From Pandoraea faecigallinarum (lineage in GTDB: Bacteria; Pseudomonadota; Gammaproteobacteria; Burkholderiales; Burkholderiaceae), in NCBI RefSeq assembly GCF_001029105.3, contig NZ_CP011807.3, positions 1-64,000 of the forward strand: DNA of 64,000 bases, written 5' to 3'. Positions 57,051-64,000 of the stretch are shown piece by piece (the first letter of the stretch is position 1; each line of letters starts with the position of its first letter). The notes below the pieces were generated by a model, which was not told the origin of the DNA, made no database searches, and saw only the letters and a program-made list of their open reading frames with translations. The position numbers were made by a program, and so were the translations under genes.

Positions 57051-58148
57051 ATGACTGCACGTTCACGCTTCCATAATCCGGTCGACGTCCACTTCGGTGC
57101 GGGTTCGCTTGGCGCTCTGCCGGAACTCGTCGGCAACCGTCGCGCAGTGCTCGTCACGATGCCCGAAGCAAGGGCGCTCGGCATGACGGGACAGATCGAG
57201 GCGCTGCTCGGCCGGCGGCTTGCCGGTGTGATCGATCAGGTCAGCCCGAACCCGGACGTGCGGGAGCTTGCGCCGATGTACGGCGACTTCTGGCGACGCT
57301 ACGCGCAGTGCGAAGTGATCGTGGCGCTGGGCGGGGGCAGTGCGCTGGACACCGCCAAACTGCTGATGGTCGCAGGCGACGACGACAAGTTCGCCACGCT
57401 GGTCGATGCACTCGACGCGGGCGGCACCTTCCGGCCCACGCGCATCAAGCGGCTTATCACCATCCCCACGACCGCGGGCACCGGCAGCGAAGTTACGCCG
57501 TGGGCCACGCTGTGGGATCGGCACGTCAAACGCAAGAAGTACTCGCTGCATCTGCCGCAGACGTGGCCGGAGGCGGCCATCGTCGACCCCTGCCTGACAC
57601 GCTCGCTGCCATACGCCGTGACGTTGCAAAGCGGTCTCGATGCGCTCTCGCATGCGCTCGAAGCGATCTGGAACGTCAACGCCAATCCGGTCTCCGACAC
57701 CTTCGCCGTGACAGCTGCTCGGGACATGATGCGCGTGCTGCCCAAGCTCATGGTGTCGCTCGACGACATGACGCTGCGTGCGCAGGCGGCGCTGGCCGCG
57801 CTTCAGGCGGGCATGGCCTTCTCGAATACCAAGACGGCGCTCGCGCACTCGATTTCATACGACATGACGATTCGCCACGGCTTGCCGCACGGCATTGCGT
57901 GCTCGTTCACCCTGCCCGCGGTCATGCGTCTGGCGATCGGCAGGCGTGCGGATCGCGACGCCGTGCTGGCGCGCGTGTTCGACGGCGATATCGACGGCGC
58001 CCCCGAGGCGCTCACGGCATTCCTCAACGGTCTGGGCGTGGCCACCGAATTCTCCGCCTATGGCGTGAGCGGGCCGGAGTCCGCGGAGATGATCGCCGCT
58101 GCCCTCGACGGTCCGCGTGGACGTAATTTCATCGGCGCCGTCGCCTGA
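57051..58148 (+). CDS. Iron-containing alcohol dehydrogenase (phosphonoacetaldehyde reductase-like)
   Basis: A 365-residue group III alcohol dehydrogenase. The NAD-binding part has EVIVALGGGSALDTAKLL and ITIPTTAGTGSEVTPWATLWD; metal ligands are in ALSHALEAIW and ISYDMTIRHGLPHGIACSF. The shortness of the protein and the LysR neighbour recall phosphonoacetaldehyde reductases (PsrA/PhpC-like), but other short-chain aldehydes are possible. It starts at ATG 57051 with a weak ribosome site. Confidence 0.85.
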   Translation: MTARSRFHNPVDVHFGAGSLGALPELVGNRRAVLVTMPEARALGMTGQIEALLGRRLAGVIDQVSPNPDVRELAPMYGDFWRRYAQCEVIVALGGGSALDTAKLLMVAGDDDKFATLVDALDAGGTFRPTRIKRLITIPTTAGTGSEVTPWATLWDRHVKRKKYSLHLPQTWPEAAIVDPCLTRSLPYAVTLQSGLDALSHALEAIWNVNANPVSDTFAVTAARDMMRVLPKLMVSLDDMTLRAQAALAALQAGMAFSNTKTALAHSISYDMTIRHGLPHGIACSFTLPAVMRLAIGRRADRDAVLARVFDGDIDGAPEALTAFLNGLGVATEFSAYGVSGPESAEMIAAALDGPRGRNFIGAVA

Positions 58149-58370
58149 TCGACAGGGCGACACCGCGCCGGTTTCGTTCTCGCGCAGTTGCTGTTGCATG
58201 AGTGTTTTCGAGTCTTACCCGTAGTCCCCGCAATACCCATTATCAAAACGATAGCCGCTCACCGGATCTCCGGCATGCGTGGCACAAGAGGCATCCAGGA
58301 GACAGACGCCCGGCGCAGATCGGTGCGTCGCAGCGCGCCGCCGGGGCGCGGCGCATCAACAGGAGGCGCA

Positions 58371-59678
58371 ATGGAACAGGTTCTCACCGGAGTTGGCGCG
58401 CGGGATGCCGTCAACGCCGAAAAAGCGGTGCGCACGGTCGCGCTGGCCAGCCTGATCGGCACGACCGTCGAGTGGTATGACTTCTTTCTCTACGGCACCA
58501 TCACCGGGCTCGTCTTCAACAAGCTCTTCTTTCCCAGCGGCGACGCCTTCGTTGCCACCGCGCTCGCTTACACCGTCTACGCCGTGGGCTTTGCCACCCG
58601 CCCGCTGGGCGGCATTCTCTTCGGCCATTTCGGCGACCGGCTCGGGCGCAAGCCATTGCTGATCGTCACACTCACCATCATGGGCGTGTCCACGTTCCTG
58701 ATCGGTCTGGTGCCGACGTACGACAGCATCGGCATTGCCGCCCCGTTGATTCTGCTGTTTCTACGATTGCTGCAAGGCATCGGACTGGGCGGCGAATGGG
58801 GCGGTGCGGTGCTCATGGCATTCGAGTATGCGCCGCGGGACAAACGCGGGCAGTTCGCGGCGTATCCGCAGATCGGTCTCGCGGTGGGGCTGTGCCTGTC
58901 GACCGGCGTGGTTGCCCTGCTGTCGTCTACGCTTACCGACGAACAGTTCATGTCATGGGGCTGGCGGCTCGCGTTCATGCTGAGTCTGGTGCTCGTGGCG
59001 GTCGGCATGTTCATCCGGCTGCGTGTGCTGGAGACGCCGGAGTTCGCCCGGATCAAGGACAGCCAGCACGTGGCGCATGTGCCGCTCTCGGAGATCGTGC
59101 GCGACTATCGCCGCAACGTGTTGCTCGGCTGGGGGGCGCGATATATCGACGGCGTGGTGTTCAATGTGTATGCGGTGTTTGCGATCTCGTATCTCGTCGG
59201 CACGCTGCACTTTCCGAAGACGCCGATCCTGCTGGCCGTCACGCTGGCCGCTTTGGTGCTGGTCGTGACGATTCCGTATGCGTCGAAACTCTCCGATCGC
59301 GCCGGGCGGCGCCGCGTGTTTGCCGCGGGAGCGCTGGCATGCAGCTTGTCGTCGATTCCGGCGCTGGCCGTCATGCACTACTCGGGCAACGTCTGGTGGG
59401 TGTCGCTCGCGGTGATCGTGCCGCTCGGTGTCGTGTATGCGTTCGTGTACGGCCCGGAAGCGTCGATGTTCTGCGAGTTGTTCGACACGCGGGTGCGTTA
59501 CACCGGCATTTCGGTCGTCTATCAGGTCTCGGGGATCGTTTCCAGCTCGATTACACCGTTGGTGGCGGCGACGCTGCTCGAATACGGCGGTCACAAGCCG
59601 TGGTGGATCGCGGTGTACGTGCTGGTGGTGGGGTGCCTGTCCGCTGCGTGTGCGAAGGCGATGAAGCGGACCTACTGA
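58371..59678 (+). CDS. MHS-family MFS transporter
   Basis: A 435-residue 12-helix transporter of the metabolite:H+ symporter branch: TTVEWYDFFLYG in helix 1, the loop 2-3 motif GDRLGRKPLL, GIGLGGEWGGAVLM and LRVLETPEFARI. ATG 58371 has AGGAGG five bases upstream. It follows the alcohol dehydrogenase by 222 bp on the same strand and ends at a strong terminator, closing the LysR-ADH-transporter module. The substrate is unknown. Confidence 0.9.
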   Translation: MEQVLTGVGARDAVNAEKAVRTVALASLIGTTVEWYDFFLYGTITGLVFNKLFFPSGDAFVATALAYTVYAVGFATRPLGGILFGHFGDRLGRKPLLIVTLTIMGVSTFLIGLVPTYDSIGIAAPLILLFLRLLQGIGLGGEWGGAVLMAFEYAPRDKRGQFAAYPQIGLAVGLCLSTGVVALLSSTLTDEQFMSWGWRLAFMLSLVLVAVGMFIRLRVLETPEFARIKDSQHVAHVPLSEIVRDYRRNVLLGWGARYIDGVVFNVYAVFAISYLVGTLHFPKTPILLAVTLAALVLVVTIPYASKLSDRAGRRRVFAAGALACSLSSIPALAVMHYSGNVWWVSLAVIVPLGVVYAFVYGPEASMFCELFDTRVRYTGISVVYQVSGIVSSSITPLVAATLLEYGGHKPWWIAVYVLVVGCLSAACAKAMKRTY

Positions 59679-59732
59679 AGGGGCGTCGAGGCAGGGGGTG
59701 TGAAATCCCGTGTGACGCAGGTCCACGGGGAT

Positions 59733-59773
59733 ACGGCAGGCCGGCGGATGGCTCCCCGGCTTGCCGTTTTTTT
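59733..59773 (+). terminator. Intrinsic terminator after the MHS transporter
   Basis: The arms ACGGCA-GGCCGG and CCGGC-TTGCCGT pair with one bulge and are followed by seven Ts. It lies 55 bp after the transporter gene. Confidence 0.85.
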
Positions 59774-59816
59774 ACGATGCCGCCCGGTAATGGCCTGTTG
59801 GCGGCCTACCGACGGC

Positions 59817-60071
59817 TTACTGGCCGAAGTAGATCGAACCGGCGCGATTCACGCGCCCCGGCACTTCGTACACGGGCGAGACGACCGAACCCTGTTGAGC
59901 GGCCACCGGGCCCGGCTGTGCCTGAACCTGGGTTTGCGCCTGCGCTTGTTGCTGGCTTTGCTGCGGCTGCGCGGCTTGTTGTTGCGTATTCTCGGCGGCG
60001 TTCGCGCCGGTGAAGGCGCCGGCACCGAACAGTGCGACTGCAAAGGTCGAAGCGATCAGCACTCGTTTCAT
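59817..60071 (-). CDS. Small Gln-rich exported protein
   Basis: An 84-residue protein with a signal peptide (MKRVLIASTFAVALFGAGAF) and a low-complexity Gln/Ala middle (about 27-57), ending VNRAGSIYFGQ. That ending is shared with the DUF4148 protein at 52366 (RAGTTYFGN), although the LTRxxV motif is missing. ATG 60071 is preferred to one six bases upstream because AGGAG is eight bases away from it and only two from the other. It is likely periplasmic; the role is unknown. Confidence 0.75.
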   Translation of the reverse strand: MKRVLIASTFAVALFGAGAFTGANAAENTQQQAAQPQQSQQQAQAQTQVQAQPGPVAAQQGSVVSPVYEVPGRVNRAGSIYFGQ

Positions 60072-60270
60072 TTTCATTTCTCCTGTCTGGCGAGACGTCC
60101 ACCGTGGGCGCCGTCATTGCCGCCAATCTACGCCGGCGGCACAGGGAGAAAAATGCGTTCCCGGAAAAGGACGCATTGCTGAAAACGAAATAATGAAACG
60201 CGGCGGGACTCGTCGCGCCAAGCGGCCGACTCACGAGCCGGCCCACGAGCGCCCGCCGAGGCGGGCAAAA

Positions 60271-60405
60271 TCAGCGACGTGTGAACTGCGTAGCGCGTAC
60301 GCGGGCTTCCTGCTGGCGACGCGACCGCGCGGCACGGCTGCGCAGGTACGAGGCGGTGAGCAACGAAGTGCTCGCCAACAAAAGGAAAGAACCGAGGGCA
60401 GCCAT
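60271..60405 (-). CDS. Small single-pass membrane protein, 44 residues
   Basis: A short gene with CAGGAG seven bases before its ATG. The peptide begins MAALGSFLLLASTSLLTASY, a membrane helix or signal anchor, followed by a strongly basic tail (LRSRAARSRRQQEARVR) ending FTRR and a TGA stop. This N-out/positive-in pattern is typical of small membrane proteins. I do not recognise it. It lies in a 775-bp stretch between two exported-protein genes. Confidence 0.5.
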   Translation of the reverse strand: MAALGSFLLLASTSLLTASYLRSRAARSRRQQEARVRATQFTRR

Positions 60406-60846
60406 GGTAGTGCTCCTGTAAACCGGCATCGTCCGCGGTGCGGCGCACCCTGCGAGCCACGATGCCGGCTGACTTCATCATGTTGTCACTCTACTGCTGA
60501 CGCACTTTGCGATAAAGCCCATTTGAGCAAACACGCTGTTTCGCGTAGCGTCATTGCGCCTCGATTCGTCCCAAAAACCGGATAAAACCGTGACGAATTT
60601 GGCAGACATATTCGGCTCAACGGCTTCAAATGGTTGATTTTCAATAGTTTTTTCGAATCGGACGATCGGTTGCATTTCGTAGACGTTCAGTTGCGAAAAA
60701 ACCACGGGTTTTCCCTAAGATTCACTCATGCCAACGCGACGGACACCGCAACGCAGCAAAACGAAGCGCCTCCGGCCTCGACGCTGATGATGCCCCGACC
60801 GCTAGCTGAATCCGAAGTATCCAACCAAATTGACAGGAGTCTCACC
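60406..60846. other. AT-rich spacer before second DUF4148 gene
   Basis: A 441-bp stretch with an AT-rich block (about 60590-60690). It presumably contains the promoters of the small membrane protein and the DUF4148 gene. I see no further gene or clear operator. Confidence 0.5.
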
Positions 60847-61164
60847 ATGAACACCCGTATCCTTGCCGCCGTTGTTGCCGCTGCTTCGTTTGTCTCGGCT
60901 TCCGCTTTCGCCGATGCCCGTTATGACGACAACACTCCGAATCTGCCGGTGGCGACGCAAAGCCAACTGAGCCGTGCCGACGTGCGCGCCGAACTGATTC
61001 AGGCTGCCGCCGACGGTCAACTGCTCCAGACCGAAACCGGCGCTTCGCTGGTGGCGGCATCGCATGCCGACACGACGGCACCGGCCGCCGCTGCGCTGAC
61101 CCGCGCCGACGTGCGTGCGCAACTGAGCGACCGTAACGTGTTTGCGCAGGACAGCCGTTCGTAA
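60847..61164 (+). CDS. DUF4148 exported protein with two motifs
   Basis: A 105-residue protein with a signal peptide (MNTRILAAVVAAASFVSASAFA) and two copies of the DUF4148 element: LSRADVRAELIQAAADGQL and LTRADVRAQLSDRNVF near the C-terminus. ACAGGAG lies upstream of ATG 60847. It is followed by a strong terminator. The role of this periplasmic family is unknown; it is the second such protein in the window. Confidence 0.87.
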   Translation: MNTRILAAVVAAASFVSASAFADARYDDNTPNLPVATQSQLSRADVRAELIQAAADGQLLQTETGASLVAASHADTTAPAAAALTRADVRAQLSDRNVFAQDSRS

Positions 61165-61510
61165 TTCACGGCACCCGCAGCACCTGTATGACCCCTGTAG
61201 TCCCGCAGTAGAACGCAGTAGAAGACAGCAGTACGGCAACACCGAGGCGTCGTCCCCAGGCGATGCCAGGCCGCCGGCCCGCACAAGGGCCGGCGGCTTT
61301 TTCTTGCCGGGACGCGCGAGGGCGGTCGATGCCCCGCTCGCTGCGGACACGAGGCGACAGGCGTCGCGCCAAATACAGAAGCCCTCCGGATTGGCGTCCG
61401 TAGAATCCGCCCAGCCGCATGGTGAGCGACGCTGCGATGCACCGGCGGCACGGCCTGCATCGGCGGCTGTCCTTTCCCTCTGCTCTCTTCGCTCCCTCCT
61501 TCTCATTCTC
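61165..61510. other. Spacer with terminator upstream of deaminase-like gene
   Basis: After the terminator at 61270-61302 this 346-bp spacer shows no clear feature. An in-frame extension of the next gene runs through it but looks non-coding. Confidence 0.5.
61270..61302 (+). terminator. Intrinsic terminator after second DUF4148 gene
   Basis: A perfect 11-bp stem (61270-61280 with 61287-61297), 6-base loop, then TTTTT. Confidence 0.9.
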
Positions 61511-62782
61511 ATGTTGCACATCGATCCCCACGCCCCATTACCGCGGGCCATTCCCCGCCGTCCGTCGAATGCCGATGGCGCCATGTTCGCGGTTGCCCTG
61601 CGCCACGCGCGCGTGCTCGGATTGCACGACGAGCGGGTGCTGGAGGACTGGAACGCGCGTCGCCTCGCGAGCGGTGCGCCGTGTCGACGCGAGGCATCGC
61701 ATGCTGCGCCGTCAAATGCCCGGTATTACTTCCTGCGCTCGCCCGAGGTAGCGCGTATCGAGCGCCATCCCATCGCTCCGCCCGCGCCAAAGCGATACCT
61801 CGGTTTCGACCGCGTCGCGCAGTCGTTAAGGCATGTCGCCATTGCGGTGAACATGACGATGCGCGAGCGCCTGCATGTCGATCCGCTGGAAGTTCAGGTG
61901 AGCGTTTTCGGGGGACGCATGCACATCGCGTCGAACTTTCACGCCGGGCGCATTCGTGAAGCGCTGCATCTCGCCCTAACCGACGATACGCTGATGTCGG
62001 GCGCGCCGCGGCGTCCTGCACCGGGCGACGTGCGCAACTGGGACGCGATGGTGGCGTCCCGGCGAGTGCGCGACATCGCCAAGCTCAGACATCGCTACGT
62101 GCAGGGCCACGCGCTGGATCGCGTGCGCACGGCTGCGCGCGATGAAGCGATGGCGGGCGTGGGCGTGCCCGCGCACGGCTCGCCTTCGGGACAGGAGATG
62201 CTCCGGCAACTCGACGACGCGTTCGACACACTGCGGCGGGTGTTGCGAGACGCCGCCAGCGCATCGCCCACGTTTCGCGATCTCGTCGTGCATACGCCAA
62301 TGCGGGATGTTCCGAAACTTGCGTCGTTGCCGCCGGGGGCGACCGAGACCATGCACGCGGAGCAGTGTATCCAGACGGCTATCGCCACGCATGCGCAAGC
62401 GTGGCATCGCGAAGCGGTCGCCCGCCTGGGGCTGGCATCCGACACGCTGATCGTGGTGCCGATGGCAGGCCGCTTCGTGCCCTGCGCCGCATGCGCCGAA
62501 GTCGAAGCGCAGAGCCGCACGGACGGTGGTCTGTTCGATCCCGCGAATGGGCGCTTTGTACTGCATCGCAGTAGCCGTCGCATCGGCAAGGCGTTCGCCA
62601 ACGAGGTGCAGCATATTGCACAGGCCACATTGGCGAAGACGCCCGCCCTGGCGGCGCACCGCGCGCAGCTCATCGCGGACCGTTTCGTCACCGCCCCGCA
62701 AACGTTGCGCGCCTATGGCACACCTGTCGTGCTGGATTACTCGCTCGATACGGAAAGCGAGAGTTCGGGCGACGACTCGTGA
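61511..62782 (+). CDS. Putative cytidine deaminase-fold toxin or effector
   Basis: A 423-residue protein whose C-terminal part has the two zinc motifs of the cytidine deaminase fold: H282-A-E284 in ETMHAEQC and P324-C325-A-A-C328 in GRFVPCAACAEVE, 40 residues apart, with a hydrophobic strand (TLIVVPMAG) just before the second, as in deaminases. Bacterial toxins of polymorphic and type III/VI systems use such domains. The first 250 residues are unrecognised, mainly helical and rich in Arg, and the acidic Ser-rich tail ends SESSGDDS. No immunity gene is obvious. ATG 61511 lacks a ribosome site and the true start may differ. Confidence 0.6.
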   Translation: MLHIDPHAPLPRAIPRRPSNADGAMFAVALRHARVLGLHDERVLEDWNARRLASGAPCRREASHAAPSNARYYFLRSPEVARIERHPIAPPAPKRYLGFDRVAQSLRHVAIAVNMTMRERLHVDPLEVQVSVFGGRMHIASNFHAGRIREALHLALTDDTLMSGAPRRPAPGDVRNWDAMVASRRVRDIAKLRHRYVQGHALDRVRTAARDEAMAGVGVPAHGSPSGQEMLRQLDDAFDTLRRVLRDAASASPTFRDLVVHTPMRDVPKLASLPPGATETMHAEQCIQTAIATHAQAWHREAVARLGLASDTLIVVPMAGRFVPCAACAEVEAQSRTDGGLFDPANGRFVLHRSSRRIGKAFANEVQHIAQATLAKTPALAAHRAQLIADRFVTAPQTLRAYGTPVVLDYSLDTESESSGDDS

Positions 62783-62806
62783 GCGTCGCCCGGGCGATGT
62801 CCCGGC

Positions 62807-64000
62807 CTAGTCGCGCGCCTCGTTCGACGAGGCGACGCCAGCATCGGCGGGCGCACCGATGCGTTGCGCGTCGTCCTTCAGGCGCGCGAGCGTCGTCGCG
62901 CCCAGCGCCGTGTCGTTCAGATCGGCATACGCTGCCCGGTCGCGGTAATGAAGCATCTCGCTGCCATCGGTCACGCCGATCGATGCCGACATGATCTCGT
63001 GATACGAGTGATGGTTCTTCGGAGGCATCAGATTCGCCATCATGACGATGCGGGCGTCGGCAAGCGAGGGCCAGTCGGAGACGTCCGTGGAGTACGACGC
63101 CATCTCCTTGCACTGCGCATAGTGATTGAGATAGCGCAGTGTATGACCGCTCGGACCCGAGATGACGGGCTTGTCGTGCAGGATGGCGCCAAGGGCGAAT
63201 TTCGCGATCTGCGGATCGTCGCGATCAGACGTTCTCACCATGTTCGAACGATCGCCCGTGCGGTGCTGACGCACATCCGGCCCCACCGGATTCAGATCGC
63301 GGCCGTTGGCTTCGTCGCGTGTGTACTCGGCCGTGCTCCAGGTGATGTCGAGTGCGTCGTGCAGCAGACGCTTTCGCTCCTCGATGTCGCACTTGAACAT
63401 GTAGCTCACGACGTCGTCCGTCGCCGCAAATCCTGCGTCCTCGTACACGCGCGCGACGCCCGCTCTGACGAGCGCCGCGCGGAAGACATGTTCGTCGGAA
63501 GGCGCATTTCGCAGGGCGTCCCAGCGCGCTTGCATGACGGCCTTGATCCGCTCCGGCAATTGTTTGGGCGACTTGATCTCGGCGATGGGGACGTCGAACT
63601 CGCGAAGATTCCACGGATGCATGGGGTTTTCCGGGTGGGGCGCCGCGTTGAACATGTTGCGGCGGCGCTTCGGGTTCGGCGCGTCGGGCGCGTCGTAGTG
63701 CGGCGCTTCGGCCTTGATGAGCGTGGCCAGCACGTGGGCGTCGAGCGTATCGTGCGAATGCAGACACTCGTGCGCACCGCCGATGCCCACGCGCTCGGCG
63801 AAGATCTTCGCTTGAGCGGCCGCGTCGAAATCGTCGTAACGCATCGGTGTACCGGTCAGCGCGCGAATGCGACGCGCCACATCGCGTATGCGCGGATCGT
63901 CGCACAGGGCCTCTCCCAGCTTTCGCTCGAATTCCACGCGCGCTGCCGCCTTGGGGTAGTACGGCTCGCAGTCGAACAGATTCCGTCCCGCGTCGTCACT
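62807..64000 (-). CDS. Unrecognised protein with HECLH motif, cut by window end
   Basis: The minus-strand frame is open to the last base of the window, so the N-terminus is missing; a GTG at 63937 is possible but its upstream codons (ending DCEPYYPKAAAR) look coding. At least 397 residues are visible. It has HECLH at 63758-63772 (AHECLHSHDTLDAH), a possible HExxH zinc-protease site, and near the C-terminus SGPSGHTLRYLNHYAQC and PPKNHHSYHEIMSAS with clustered His/Cys/Asn residues. It is convergent with the deaminase-like gene, 24 bp apart. I cannot assign a family; an effector or toxin is plausible. Confidence 0.55.
   Translation of the reverse strand, partial: SDDAGRNLFDCEPYYPKAAARVEFERKLGEALCDDPRIRDVARRIRALTGTPMRYDDFDAAAQAKIFAERVGIGGAHECLHSHDTLDAHVLATLIKAEAPHYDAPDAPNPKRRRNMFNAAPHPENPMHPWNLREFDVPIAEIKSPKQLPERIKAVMQARWDALRNAPSDEHVFRAALVRAGVARVYEDAGFAATDDVVSYMFKCDIEERKRLLHDALDITWSTAEYTRDEANGRDLNPVGPDVRQHRTGDRSNMVRTSDRDDPQIAKFALGAILHDKPVISGPSGHTLRYLNHYAQCKEMASYSTDVSDWPSLADARIVMMANLMPPKNHHSYHEIMSASIGVTDGSEMLHYRDRAAYADLNDTALGATTLARLKDDAQRIGAPADAGVASSNEARD

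Overview
The window starts exactly at the first base of dnaA and carries dnaA-dnaN-gyrB, the usual linearisation point of a bacterial chromosome. High GC, the DnaA/GyrB sequences, several small DUF4148-type secreted proteins, a PrpR/PrpB propionate locus and a double-length UvrA point to a beta-proteobacterium of the Burkholderiaceae; Pandoraea is my best guess, from recall only, since no search could be run.

Layout. 1-5.5 kb: replication genes. 5.8-9.2 kb: an FmdB/formamidase pair and glutamate dehydrogenase (nitrogen). 9.2-14.7 kb: prpR divergent from prpB, with a near-consensus sigma-54 promoter, then an MHS-type transporter in place of the rest of the prp operon, and an orphan protein. 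14.8-17 kb: tRNA-Leu(GAG) with its terminator and a chemoreceptor. 17.2-22.1 kb: an accessory island of lower GC in its first half, with two families of unrecognised proteins, one broken by a frameshift and one tandemly duplicated with pieces of a neighbouring ABC gene. All four genes share a similar 5' leader. 22.1-24 kb: rcnR (with an overlapping orphan ABC ATPase) divergent from rcnA around a perfect operator palindrome. 24.2-25.8 kb: a methyltransferase and a DUF1993 protein. 25.8-33.7 kb: a LysR gene divergent from a sulfur amino acid module (polar amino acid ABC importer, cysteine dioxygenase, four-domain rhodanese, cystathionine beta-lyase-like enzyme). 33.7-41.2 kb: AmpC-like serine hydrolase, DUF3331 protein, NDH-2-like dehydrogenase, TetR regulator, RidA plus DadA-like oxidase, and an NlpC/P60 lipoprotein. 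41.3-45.6 kb: a Fur-box-preceded FecI-FecR-TonB receptor unit. 45.7-51.8 kb: a 1975-residue tandem UvrA behind a consensus LexA box. 52.3-61.3 kb: three small exported proteins, metY, uppP, a LysR/iron alcohol dehydrogenase/MHS transporter module and a 44-codon membrane protein. 61.5-64 kb: two convergent genes, a putative cytidine-deaminase-fold toxin or effector and a protein with a zincin-like HExxH motif that runs off the window.

The most unusual items are: (1) a 254-bp array of about 22 degenerate DnaA-box-like 9-mers, all in one orientation and repeated every 11-12 bp, at 52.93-53.19 kb, far from dnaA; (2) the duplicated, co-led accessory families at 17.4-22.1 kb with a G6-tract frameshift; (3) the deaminase-like protein and its convergent HExxH neighbour at the right edge.
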